NCBI GenBank assembly: GCA_937959275.1
Contig: CALGLU010000118.1
Coordinates: forward strand, 1-53,050
Direction of reading: 5' to 3'
DNA: 53,050 bases
Origin: an uncultured Saprospiraceae bacterium
Lineage (GTDB): Bacteria; Bacteroidota; Bacteroidia; Chitinophagales; Saprospiraceae
The notes beneath the pieces were generated by a model that was given only the letters and a program-made list of their open reading frames with translations, searched no databases and was not told the origin of the DNA. The position numbers and the translations under genes were made by a program. Shown here one piece after another: positions 8,158 to 15,391 of this stretch; positions within the stretch are counted from its first letter, which is position 1, and each line of letters starts with the position of its first letter.

Positions 8158-9454
8158 GTATACTCTTTTCATTGTTGTTTTACATGCTTGCCTTCTTACA
8201 CTTATTTATGTCCAACTTAAAGATAAGCTCTGGTATTTTTTGTTGTCAGAAGCCTTTGTGCTAGTCAGTCTGTTCATCAGTTATCTTCTCTACAAATCGT
8301 TTATTCGACCTACAGATTTGGTGAGTTCTGGTACGGATGCCATAGCAGATAAAGACTTTAGTGTTAAGTACCTGAAGACAGGATCTAGTGAGGTGGACAA
8401 GCTGGTGGGTGTCTACAATCAAATGATAGATAGTCTGCGCGCTGAACGAGTTAAGATATCGGAGCAAAGTTATTTTATTCAAAAGCTAATTGAAGTGACT
8501 CCTATTGGGATCGTTATCATGGACTATGATGGCTTAATCTCGAATATCAATCCTTCTGCAAAACGTCATCTGGGTATTAAGATTCAAGATGATGTGATTG
8601 GAGAAAATATTTTGAATTATCCTTCCGAAATCACAAAGGTGCTCAAGCAAACTGAAAATTTTGATATGCCTTCAAGTCGGTCAAAAGTCGTGACTGGCAA
8701 TGGGATAGATAAGTATAAAGTACAGGTCAACGAGGTTATTCATCAGGGCTTCAAACGCAAGTTTATCTTAATTGATGATCTATCACAAGAATTGGTCAAA
8801 TCTGAAAAAGATGCCTTTGGCAGGATCATCAGGATGATGGCACATGAAGTCAATAATAGCATGGGAGCGATTAATTCTATTCTTGATTCTGTCGTTGAGT
8901 TTGGCTTCGAAGGTCAAGGTGATCCCGAATTGAAAGAATCTCTACTTATTGCTAGGCGTAGGAACGAGGGACTCAGTACATTTATGGCCAATTATGCATC
9001 TCTTCTGAGACTTCCCCCACCATTAAAACAACATATTGACTTGTGTCAGCTCCTTAGAAAAACGGGACAGCTATTCGTCTCTATTGCAGCTGAAAAACAG
9101 ATTGACATAACATTCGATATTCCAGATCCTACAATTTTCATCCAGGCGGACACCGTCTTACTTGAACAAGCAATTTCGAATATGATTAAAAATGCAATTG
9201 AATCCATCGAGTCTTCTGGAAAAATTAAGATTACATGCGATGATGGTCCAGCTCGGTTTACAATCAGTGATACTGGTTCAGGGATTTCTGATGAAGCTGC
9301 TCGCAATCTTTTTAAACCCTTTTATAGCACAAAACCAACTGGGCAGGGCGTAGGGCTTATGCTGATCAGAGACGTACTGCAATCACATAATGCTAACTTT
9401 AAATTATACACAGATAAACCAACTGGCTGGACACACTTTAAAGTTGACTTTTGA
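8141..9454 (+). CDS. membrane-bound sensor histidine kinase, NtrY/AtoS-like
   Basis: This 437-residue protein has two N-terminal membrane helices (about 8-25 and 31-51) separated by only a short loop, so it lacks a real periplasmic sensor. A HAMP-like linker (52-105) and a PAS-like domain (about 110-215) follow. The phospho-acceptor is H235 in MAHEVNN. The ATPase domain has the N-box (NMIKNAIES), G1 (DTGSGIS), the F-box (FKPFYSTKP) and G2 (GQGVGLMLI). The gene overlaps the response regulator gene by 17 bp, so they form a cognate pair. With no external sensing domain, the signal may come from the membrane or the pump itself (inference). Confidence 0.94.
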   Translation: MSLKFKYTLFIVVLHACLLTLIYVQLKDKLWYFLLSEAFVLVSLFISYLLYKSFIRPTDLVSSGTDAIADKDFSVKYLKTGSSEVDKLVGVYNQMIDSLRAERVKISEQSYFIQKLIEVTPIGIVIMDYDGLISNINPSAKRHLGIKIQDDVIGENILNYPSEITKVLKQTENFDMPSSRSKVVTGNGIDKYKVQVNEVIHQGFKRKFILIDDLSQELVKSEKDAFGRIIRMMAHEVNNSMGAINSILDSVVEFGFEGQGDPELKESLLIARRRNEGLSTFMANYASLLRLPPPLKQHIDLCQLLRKTGQLFVSIAAEKQIDITFDIPDPTIFIQADTVLLEQAISNMIKNAIESIESSGKIKITCDDGPARFTISDTGSGISDEAARNLFKPFYSTKPTGQGVGLMLIRDVLQSHNANFKLYTDKPTGWTHFKVDF

Positions 9455-9485
9455 TTGCCTCTTGAATTGTTGAGTTGATTCTCTT

Positions 9486-10592
9486 TTAAAGCGATCTCGC
9501 ACACCGACAGCCCGTATGCTCTAGGCCCGTATCTGGACTCGACTTCATTCGTGCAGCCACTCGGTATCCACTGCAGTAACTTTCATTACATAAAAAGGAT
9601 CCACCCCGCATCACTTTTTTTAAAACTGACGGTTCTAAAGGATCAAAACTAGTAGTTGGTCCTTGTGGATTATTAATCACAGTATTATCAGCTCGTTCTT
9701 CAAAATGATCATATTTATACCAATCCGAACACCACTCCCAGACATTACCCGCAATGTCATAAAGAGCATAGGTGTTAGGCATATAACTCATGACCGGCGC
9801 CAGTCGTTCATGCCCATCTTTGACTTCATTTGTATATGGAAATTCGCCTTGCCAATAATTGCCTCTATCCGGAGTAATCATGTCATTACCCCAATGATAG
9901 ACCTGTTTATTGCGTCTACCTCTTGCAGCAAATTCCCATTCCGCTTCTGTCGGCAAACGCTTGCCCCGCCACTTGCAATAAGCCATCGCATCATACCAAG
10001 CTATATGTACAGCTGGATAATAATCCTTACCCTCAATTGTGGAGCTAGGCCCTTGTGGCTGTCTCCAATTGGCATTCCTCACAGGCTTCCACCAGGTATT
10101 GGGATTAGCTAACTGCCCTTTGAGTACATTTGAAAATACGAGAGACAGTGGACTTCTATCAAAATCTGATGGGAGACTGGTTCCAGGAGGCAACTGGCTT
10201 AACAACTCCTCTGGATCTAGTTCTCGCTCGGCGATAGTCTGATAGCCCGTAGCTGCCGTAAACTCTTTGAAATCCTTATTGGTCACCTCAGTCCGATCCA
10301 TCCAAAAGCTATCTACAGCAACTTCGTGTTTCGGTAGCTCGTCTGGGAGTGCCTGGTCATTATCACCACCCATCGCAAAGGTAGCGCCTGGGATGAGTGT
10401 CATGTAATCGTAATCGAGCAAAGAAGCACTATCCAAGGGGATAGCATTAATTTCTGCTAAGTATTTCTCAATTAGCTTGTCGTGTCCTTGTAACATTGAT
10501 GGTGTCGCATGATCATGAGCTGTTTTATTTTGCTCTGCCTGACAACTCAAGAGCAATGATAGAACGAGTATTGAGAAGGTGTATCGTATCAT
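9486..10592 (-). CDS. lipoprotein formylglycine-generating enzyme family protein with both catalytic cysteines
   Basis: This 368-residue protein begins with a lipoprotein signal (lipobox LLLSC near residue 17) and then carries an FGE-sulfatase (SUMF1-type) fold: MGGDNDQALPDELPKH, SFWMDRTEVTN, RLPTEAEWEFAARG, and NVWEWCSDW. The C-terminal block RGGSFLCNESYC at 329-340 keeps two cysteines five residues apart (C335, C340), corresponding to the copper-binding catalytic pair C336/C341 of human FGE; most bacterial homologues such as GldK/GldJ lack them. The expected role is oxidising a sulfatase cysteine to formylglycine, here outside the cytoplasm. No sulfatase is in the window. Its ATG directly abuts the stop of the desaturase gene (TAAATG). 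Confidence 0.88.
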   Translation of the reverse strand: MIRYTFSILVLSLLLSCQAEQNKTAHDHATPSMLQGHDKLIEKYLAEINAIPLDSASLLDYDYMTLIPGATFAMGGDNDQALPDELPKHEVAVDSFWMDRTEVTNKDFKEFTAATGYQTIAERELDPEELLSQLPPGTSLPSDFDRSPLSLVFSNVLKGQLANPNTWWKPVRNANWRQPQGPSSTIEGKDYYPAVHIAWYDAMAYCKWRGKRLPTEAEWEFAARGRRNKQVYHWGNDMITPDRGNYWQGEFPYTNEVKDGHERLAPVMSYMPNTYALYDIAGNVWEWCSDWYKYDHFEERADNTVINNPQGPTTSFDPLEPSVLKKVMRGGSFLCNESYCSGYRVAARMKSSPDTGLEHTGCRCARSL

Positions 10593-11633
10593 TTAGCTGG
10601 CCTTATAATAGCGTCTATATTCTTTAAAAGAGATCATTCGTTGCTCCTTTTGATCCCACAGTTTATTATGAATGCAACTCAAACTCTCAGAAAATGTAAT
10701 GGTCGTTACATATTTATTAAGAATAGGATTTTCTTTAAAGCATTTTTCTAATTGATAATTTGGGATCAGTGAACTCAAATGATGGATGTGATGAAAACCA
10801 ATATTGCCGGTCAACCACTGAAATAATTTTGGAAGTTTATAATAAGTCGCTCCCTGAATTGAAGCCATCAAAAAATCCCAGTTTTCTTGCCATTGCTTAT
10901 ACGTTTCTTCATGTTGGTGCTGAACATAAAAGAACCAAAATGCAATGATGCTAAAGATGAAAATGATCGGTAATTGAATCATTAAAAATTGTTTCCAACC
11001 TAATAGCCAACACAGTGATAGATACATTGCTGCCAAGGAAAGATTATTGATGATTTGTGAGCTTTTTATCTTTTTCCAGCTTTTCATATTGATGAATGCA
11101 TATCTGTTAGACACAGCGAGATATATAAACGGGACGAACCCAAATAAAAAGACGGGCATTCTAAAGATTCGATATGCGAGTTTTCTCCATTTTGGCAGTT
11201 TTACGTACTCGTCCACCGTTAGAAATTTAATATCACCAATATCTCTGTGTTTGGTTTCTAAAATTCCATTATGCCCATGATGGTGATTGTGGACTTTTGC
11301 CCAGTATTTATAGGGTATCGAACTAAAAAAACTACAAATGAAACCAATGCTGTTATTCCATTTTTTAGATTTCAAGAAGGACTGATGCCCACAATCATGT
11401 TGGATGATAAAGATCCGGACAAGGAAAAAGGCATTGACAAACGCAAGACCAATTGTTATCCAATAGGACCATGACAAACTGAAATACATGAGAATCCACA
11501 GTAAAAAGAAGGGACCAAATGAATTTGATATCTGAATGATGGCCTTTTTCGTATCAGGTTGTTGATATTTCGAAATGATCTCTTTCCAGTTTTGTAAAGT
11601 GTCCTTTATTTCTTGTTCAGAGAATGACTTCAT
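10593..11633 (-). CDS. membrane fatty acid desaturase (DesA/FADS family)
   Basis: This 346-residue integral membrane di-iron enzyme has all three histidine boxes: HDCGH (79-83), HNHHHGH (115-121) and GFHHIHH in the C-terminal third, plus an extra HQHEE. Membrane helices surround them (about 38-75, 95-110, 150-175, 190-240). The family inserts double bonds into fatty acyl chains using oxygen and an electron donor, tuning membrane fluidity. A TATCTTTG promoter box lies 18 bp upstream. The gene is followed without any gap by the FGE gene, so they share a transcript. The exact regioselectivity cannot be read from sequence. Confidence 0.93.
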   Translation of the reverse strand: MKSFSEQEIKDTLQNWKEIISKYQQPDTKKAIIQISNSFGPFFLLWILMYFSLSWSYWITIGLAFVNAFFLVRIFIIQHDCGHQSFLKSKKWNNSIGFICSFFSSIPYKYWAKVHNHHHGHNGILETKHRDIGDIKFLTVDEYVKLPKWRKLAYRIFRMPVFLFGFVPFIYLAVSNRYAFINMKSWKKIKSSQIINNLSLAAMYLSLCWLLGWKQFLMIQLPIIFIFSIIAFWFFYVQHQHEETYKQWQENWDFLMASIQGATYYKLPKLFQWLTGNIGFHHIHHLSSLIPNYQLEKCFKENPILNKYVTTITFSESLSCIHNKLWDQKEQRMISFKEYRRYYKAS

Positions 11634-11650
11634 TAAGCTTCGTATTTGTG

Positions 11651-11658
11651 CAAAGATA
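11651..11658 (-). promoter_or_regulatory. candidate -7 promoter box for the desaturase-FGE operon
   Basis: On the minus strand this reads TATCTTTG, an exact match to the Bacteroidota -7 consensus TAnnTTTG. It is 18 bp ahead of the desaturase ATG, so the leader would be short. No TTTG was seen at the usual distance upstream, so the call rests on the -7 box alone. Confidence 0.45.
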
Positions 11659-11714
11659 AGGATATGTCCGATAACCTGTAATGTTGATTTTAGTTAGTTT
11701 ACGGTCAAAAAATT

Positions 11715-11852
11715 AAATGTGTAGACTACTTGTAGGGCTTTAGCCATCTTTTTGTAGTGCCTTAGCAAATGGTATGATTCAGTACCTTTGGGATGCAGTT
11801 TAAAGGTGTTAATATAAAAAGGTTGCATGTAAAGTCATGTGACCTTTTTTTA
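11715..11852 (+). ncRNA. candidate structured RNA or attenuator-like element, copy A
   Basis: This is one of two similar elements in a 400-bp protein-free gap. In order it holds three TGTAG direct repeats (11720, 11731, 11753; steps of 11 and 22 bp), TACCTTTG (11783-11790, also a match to the -7 promoter consensus), AAAGGTGTTAAT (11802-11813), then a hairpin AGGTTGCATG/CATGTGACCT with a T7 tract (11819-11851). ACCTTT, AAAGGT, AAAAGGT and ACCTTTTTTT form four alternately complementary segments, so 1:2 and 3:4 pairing competes with 2:4. The terminator faces the plus strand, although no plus-strand protein gene is near. Copy B shows the same order. Confidence 0.5.
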
Positions 11853-11893
11853 TTGAAAAACGATGCAATGCCCAAAATAAACCCTTGTGAGTG

Positions 11894-12031
11894 AAATGTG
11901 TAGTGATTTTGTAGGGCGGTGTTGTTGTTGTGTAGAGTGACAACGTTAAAATTAGAATTACCTTTATGTCATAGTTAAAAGGTGTTAATTTATGTGAAGG
12001 TTGCTTAATTAATTTTAGGTAACCTTTTTTT
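11894..12031 (+). ncRNA. candidate structured RNA or attenuator-like element, copy B
   Basis: This is a diverged copy of the element at 11715, shifted by about 176-179 bp. TGTAG repeats lie at 11899, 11910 and 11931 (steps 11 and 21). TACCTTTA is at 11959-11966 and AAAGGTGTTAAT at 11978-11989, exactly 19 bp apart as in copy A. The terminator hairpin AAGGTTGC/GTAACCTT ends in T7 (11997-12031). Stem bases differ from copy A yet still pair, which looks like selection on structure. No Rfam family was recognised. Confidence 0.5.
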
Positions 12032-12033
12032 GT

Positions 12034-13125
12034 TTATACGCTATTTAATATAAGCTTCACCAAACCTTGCTCATCTACAACCTCAAGCGATTCTTGTAAT
12101 TCGGGATGAAGCGCCTGTACTGAATTGTTTATGATGCGATCAAATGTAATTTGTAGATTGCCAACGCTAAAGTCATCCTGTATTAATTCAGGAATTACAG
12201 CTGAACCACTTAAAATATTGGGAAGAGAAATGAATTGGACCTTAATCAGTTGTTTGATCAAGGCATAGGAAATAGGATGCGTCTTATAGACGGCTATTTG
12301 AGGTTTATTAAATATGGCTGTTTCAAGGGTAATCGTCCCAGAAGTATTGATAACCAACTGAGCCATAGAGATTAGATCATAATTATTATCCATCTCAATA
12401 CTGAGCTGACTAAGTGTTGGGTGTTGATTGATGATGTCTTGATAAAAATCATATCCAATTAAGGACATGGCACCTATTATAAAATGATAATCTGGGTTGA
12501 CCGCTGCAAATTTGACGAGTACAGGCAAAATACGCCTAATCTCTTGCTTTCGACTTCCTGGGAATAGCGCTATTATATTTTGCTGCTCATTATTTTTGCT
12601 TTTATCGATTTGGTGGTTTTGAATTAACTGATGGAGTGGATTGCCGAAGTAATGGGCTTTGACCTGGTGTTTTTTGTAATAGTCAAGCTCAAATGGAAAT
12701 ATGCAAATCAATTCATCAATGTAAGATTTAATGGTTTTTATCCTGTTTTCTTTCCATGCCCAGACTTTAGGTGAGATATACTGAATAGTCCTGATGTTGT
12801 TTTTTTTAGCCCATGGGGCGAGCCTCAGATTAAAGCCAGGAAAATCAATGAATACAATTGTCTCAGTTTGAAAATCTAATATATGCTGTCGACATGTTGA
12901 AAAGAGTTTAGCTAATCTGGGTAAATTCTTGATGACTTCCACAAAACCCATAATTGACAATTCGCTGATGTGCAATGCGATATCAGCTCCTGCGGCTTCC
13001 ATTTTATCACCACCCCATGCACGAATTGCAAGACTAGGCTGATGTTCTTTTAATAAGCGAATAAGGTATGCACCATACATATCACCCGATGCCTCGCCTG
13101 CTATAATAAATACTCTATGGCTCAC
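12034..13125 (-). CDS. lpxB: lipid-A-disaccharide synthase
   Basis: This 363-residue GT-B glycosyltransferase joins UDP-2,3-diacylglucosamine and lipid X into the disaccharide of lipid A, at the inner membrane. Family motifs seen are IIAGEASGDMYGAYL at the N-terminus, GGDKMEAAGA, ISELSIMGFVEV, FIDFPGFNLRLA, YISPKVWAWKENR, FPFELDYYKK, HYFGNPL, LFPGSRKQEI and NTSGTITLE. The start codon is GTG at 13123-13125, overlapping the upstream stop as GTGA, so translation is coupled to the small membrane protein gene. The length is slightly below the family norm of about 380, but no domain is missing. Confidence 0.96.
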   Translation of the reverse strand: MSHRVFIIAGEASGDMYGAYLIRLLKEHQPSLAIRAWGGDKMEAAGADIALHISELSIMGFVEVIKNLPRLAKLFSTCRQHILDFQTETIVFIDFPGFNLRLAPWAKKNNIRTIQYISPKVWAWKENRIKTIKSYIDELICIFPFELDYYKKHQVKAHYFGNPLHQLIQNHQIDKSKNNEQQNIIALFPGSRKQEIRRILPVLVKFAAVNPDYHFIIGAMSLIGYDFYQDIINQHPTLSQLSIEMDNNYDLISMAQLVINTSGTITLETAIFNKPQIAVYKTHPISYALIKQLIKVQFISLPNILSGSAVIPELIQDDFSVGNLQITFDRIINNSVQALHPELQESLEVVDEQGLVKLILNSV

Positions 13126-13433
13126 GAAGCGAATAAACTATCATAAAAATAAAAGACCCAAATAGCCGCTAACAAAACAGTCGCTATAGCTAAGCCTCTA
13201 ATGCTATCAGACGCTCGACGACGTTGAAAGACTTGCATTGGAAAAATATTGATGCAGATTCCTATGAGACAAATTGTTCGAAATCGACGACTCCCAATAC
13301 TCGAAGATGCCTCGTCAATCAAGCCTTGTGCTCCTGCAAGCTCAAACAGCCATCGGACAATAATGAATCCTGCACAGGGTAAAAATATACCCATGAAAAA
13401 CGCTGTCATCGTGTTGCCTCTGCGAATATTCAT
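13122..13433 (-). CDS. small membrane protein of unknown function between surE and lpxB
   Basis: This 103-residue protein is not recognised as a named family. It has three likely membrane segments (about 9-28, 52-67 and 80-98) separated by short polar loops; the one at 68-76 (QRRRASDSI) is basic and probably cytoplasmic. Position supports a real gene: it starts 9 bp after surE ends and its stop overlaps the lpxB GTG start (GTGA), so it is translated in a tight surE-X-lpxB operon. A role at the inner membrane linked to lipid A synthesis is an inference from position only. Confidence 0.75.
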   Translation of the reverse strand: MNIRRGNTMTAFFMGIFLPCAGFIIVRWLFELAGAQGLIDEASSSIGSRRFRTICLIGICINIFPMQVFQRRRASDSIRGLAIATVLLAAIWVFYFYDSLFAS

Positions 13434-13442
13434 TGCTTTAAA

Positions 13443-14216
13443 TTATGTCAGTAAGTTAATATCCTTTAATTCATCAATAGCCGGATAGGCAGTTAAATCA
13501 TGCATCGATGGGACAACTGAAACATAGCCATTCCCTAAGGCATTAATATCTGAATCAGGTGATTCTTCATGACGAAGAAATTCTCCAGCCATCCAATAGT
13601 AAGAATTGCCTCTCGGGTCTTTGGATTCTATAAATTCCTCAGACCAACCTGATTTACCTTGCGTACAGACTTTGATCCCCTTTATTTCTGATATAGGTAA
13701 GTTGGGGATATTGACATTTAACAATTTTGAATTATTGAATTGATGTCCCAGTGCAAATGAGATCAACTTGGCTGCATAATGACGAGATGCGGTAAAGTCT
13801 GCTTTATAACTAACATCTAACAAAGAAAACCCAATCGATGGGATACCTGCCAGACTCGCTTCCATTGCCGCTGACATTGTCCCTGAGTACAATATATTAA
13901 TCGCAGCATTAGATCCATGATTAATGCCTGAGACACACAAATCAAAGGGGACGTCTGGAAAAAACACATCTCGAGCAATTTTTACACAATCGACAGGCGT
14001 GCCGCTACATTCATATGCTTCTATTCCCTCGTAATGATCGACTTTCTTAACCGTTATAGGATTATGAATCGTGATGGCGTGACCTTGTCCAGATTGTGGT
14101 TTATCTGGGGCCATAACATAGGCTGTACCTATCTCAGCGACTACCTCAATCAAGGACTGAATCCCAGGCGCTGTGATTCCATCATCATTAACAACTAGGA
14201 TGTTTGATTTACTCAT
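13443..14216 (-). CDS. surE: 5'/3'-nucleotidase SurE
   Basis: This 257-residue metal-dependent phosphatase hydrolyses nucleoside 5'- and 3'-monophosphates in the cytoplasm. The metal-binding motif ILVVNDDGITAPGI sits at the N-terminus (5-18). Further family motifs are MAPDKPQSGQGHAIT, ECSGTPVDCVKI, LCVSGINHGSN and LYSGTMSAAMEA (metal Asn and Ser-Gly contacts). The length is typical. It is the first gene of the surE-X-lpxB operon and lies divergent to hemH; a TAATTTTG promoter box sits 17 bp upstream of its ATG. Confidence 0.96.
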   Translation of the reverse strand: MSKSNILVVNDDGITAPGIQSLIEVVAEIGTAYVMAPDKPQSGQGHAITIHNPITVKKVDHYEGIEAYECSGTPVDCVKIARDVFFPDVPFDLCVSGINHGSNAAINILYSGTMSAAMEASLAGIPSIGFSLLDVSYKADFTASRHYAAKLISFALGHQFNNSKLLNVNIPNLPISEIKGIKVCTQGKSGWSEEFIESKDPRGNSYYWMAGEFLRHEESPDSDINALGNGYVSVVPSMHDLTAYPAIDELKDINLLT

Positions 14217-14232
14217 CTATTGATTTTAGTCA

Positions 14233-14240
14233 CAAAATTA
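14233..14240 (-). promoter_or_regulatory. candidate -7 box for the surE-lpxB operon
   Basis: On the minus strand this reads TAATTTTG, an exact match to TAnnTTTG, 17 bp before the surE ATG. A TTG lies 23 bp further upstream (14264-14266), at the long end of the tolerated spacing. Confidence 0.45.
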
Positions 14241-14281
14241 AAATTATATGCCAGCATCATGGTCAAAAAATGAACTTAAGG

Positions 14282-14312
14282 TTTGACGGTATGTTAGAGG
14301 GTTTTATTTTAG
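14282..14312 (+). promoter_or_regulatory. candidate promoter of hemH
   Basis: TTTG at 14282-14285 is followed after 19 bp by TATTTTAG at 14305-14312, close to the Bacteroidota consensus TTTG-N19-TAnnTTTG with one mismatch. The hemH ATG begins only 7 bp after the box, so the transcript would have almost no leader. Confidence 0.5.
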
Positions 14313-14318
14313 CGACTT

Positions 14319-15317
14319 ATGAAAAAAGGCATATTGTTGGTAAATCTCGGAACTCCAGAGGCACCAACTAAAAAAGGGTTAAAGACCTATTTGAATCAGT
14401 TTTTAACCGATAGAAGAGTAATTGATATGAATTGGCCATCTAGATATGCCTTATTTCAAGGAATAATCGTCCCGATCCGGTCTGGAAAAGTCTCTAAGCT
14501 CTATCAAGAATTGTGGATGGATGAGGGCTCACCTCTCAAAGTCTATGGCCAACGAGTAGCAGATGGTGTCCAACAAGCTTTAGGTGACGATTATCATGTA
14601 GAACTCGCCATGCGCTACCAAAGCCCTTCTATCGAATCTAGCTTAAAAAAGCTGAGAGACAACAATGTATCTGACATTACAATCTTTCCATTGTTTCCTC
14701 AATATGCTTCAGCTACGACTGGTTCTGTATTTGAAGAAGTGATGTCGCTCATACGGATGAGAGAACAGATTCCAAATTTGCGCTTTATCAGTTCTTACTA
14801 TGATCATCCAGATATCATTAAAATTTATAGCGACCATGCTAGACGATACAATTTAGCTGACTACGACCATTTTATATTTTCATTCCATGGCGTCCCAGAG
14901 CGGTATTTGAAAAAAGAAAATGACTACTGCAAATGCGATGGTCAATGTTGTCGTACGATCATCCCTCAAAACAATATGTGTTATTCAGCTCAATGCCATG
15001 CTACGGCTTATGCAATCGCTCACGAATTAAATATCGCGCCATCTGATTTTACTGTGAGTTATCAAAGTCGCTTCGGTCCAGAGCGTTGGTTGCATCCCTA
15101 TACAGATGAAGTCCTAGAGCAGCAAGTCAAAAAAGGAAATAAGCGCATTTTAGCATTTTCTCCTGCCTTTGTAGCAGATTGTCTAGAGACGACCATCGAA
15201 ATTGGACTAGAATATAAAGAAGAATTTATGGAAGCCGGTGGTGAAAAACTTGACCTCGTTGAAAGCTTGAATGACGATCCAGCATGGATAGAGTTTATTG
15301 CAAAAATGGTAGCCTAA
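14319..15317 (+). CDS. hemH: ferrochelatase
   Basis: This 332-residue enzyme inserts Fe2+ into protoporphyrin (or coproporphyrin) at the end of heme synthesis. Family motifs seen are ILLVNLGTPEAP (5-16), AMRYQSPSI (97-105), FPLFPQYASATTGS (123-136), FSFHGVPERY with catalytic H190, YQSRFGPERWLHPYT (248-262) and SPAFVADCLET with E290. A cysteine-rich stretch just after the catalytic His holds C204, C206, C210, C211, C221 and C226, with C288 near E290; these could bind a metal or an Fe-S cluster, though I cannot show that. It is divergent from surE and convergent with the lamin-tail gene. Confidence 0.96.
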   Translation: MKKGILLVNLGTPEAPTKKGLKTYLNQFLTDRRVIDMNWPSRYALFQGIIVPIRSGKVSKLYQELWMDEGSPLKVYGQRVADGVQQALGDDYHVELAMRYQSPSIESSLKKLRDNNVSDITIFPLFPQYASATTGSVFEEVMSLIRMREQIPNLRFISSYYDHPDIIKIYSDHARRYNLADYDHFIFSFHGVPERYLKKENDYCKCDGQCCRTIIPQNNMCYSAQCHATAYAIAHELNIAPSDFTVSYQSRFGPERWLHPYTDEVLEQQVKKGNKRILAFSPAFVADCLETTIEIGLEYKEEFMEAGGEKLDLVESLNDDPAWIEFIAKMVA

Positions 15318-15319
15318 AT

Positions 15320-15355
15320 AAAAAAGCTCCCACCCATGAGGATGGAAGCTTTTTG
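15320..15355. terminator. bidirectional terminator between hemH and the lamin-tail gene
   Basis: The arms AAAAGCTCCCACCC and GGATGGAAGCTTTT enclose a 4-5 nt loop. On the minus strand the two imperfect positions become G-U pairs and a T-tract follows; on the plus strand the stem ends in TTTTT. It serves the two convergent genes. Confidence 0.8.
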
Positions 15356-15391
15356 GATTTTAAGGATAATCAGAGGTTTATCTATTGAGTG

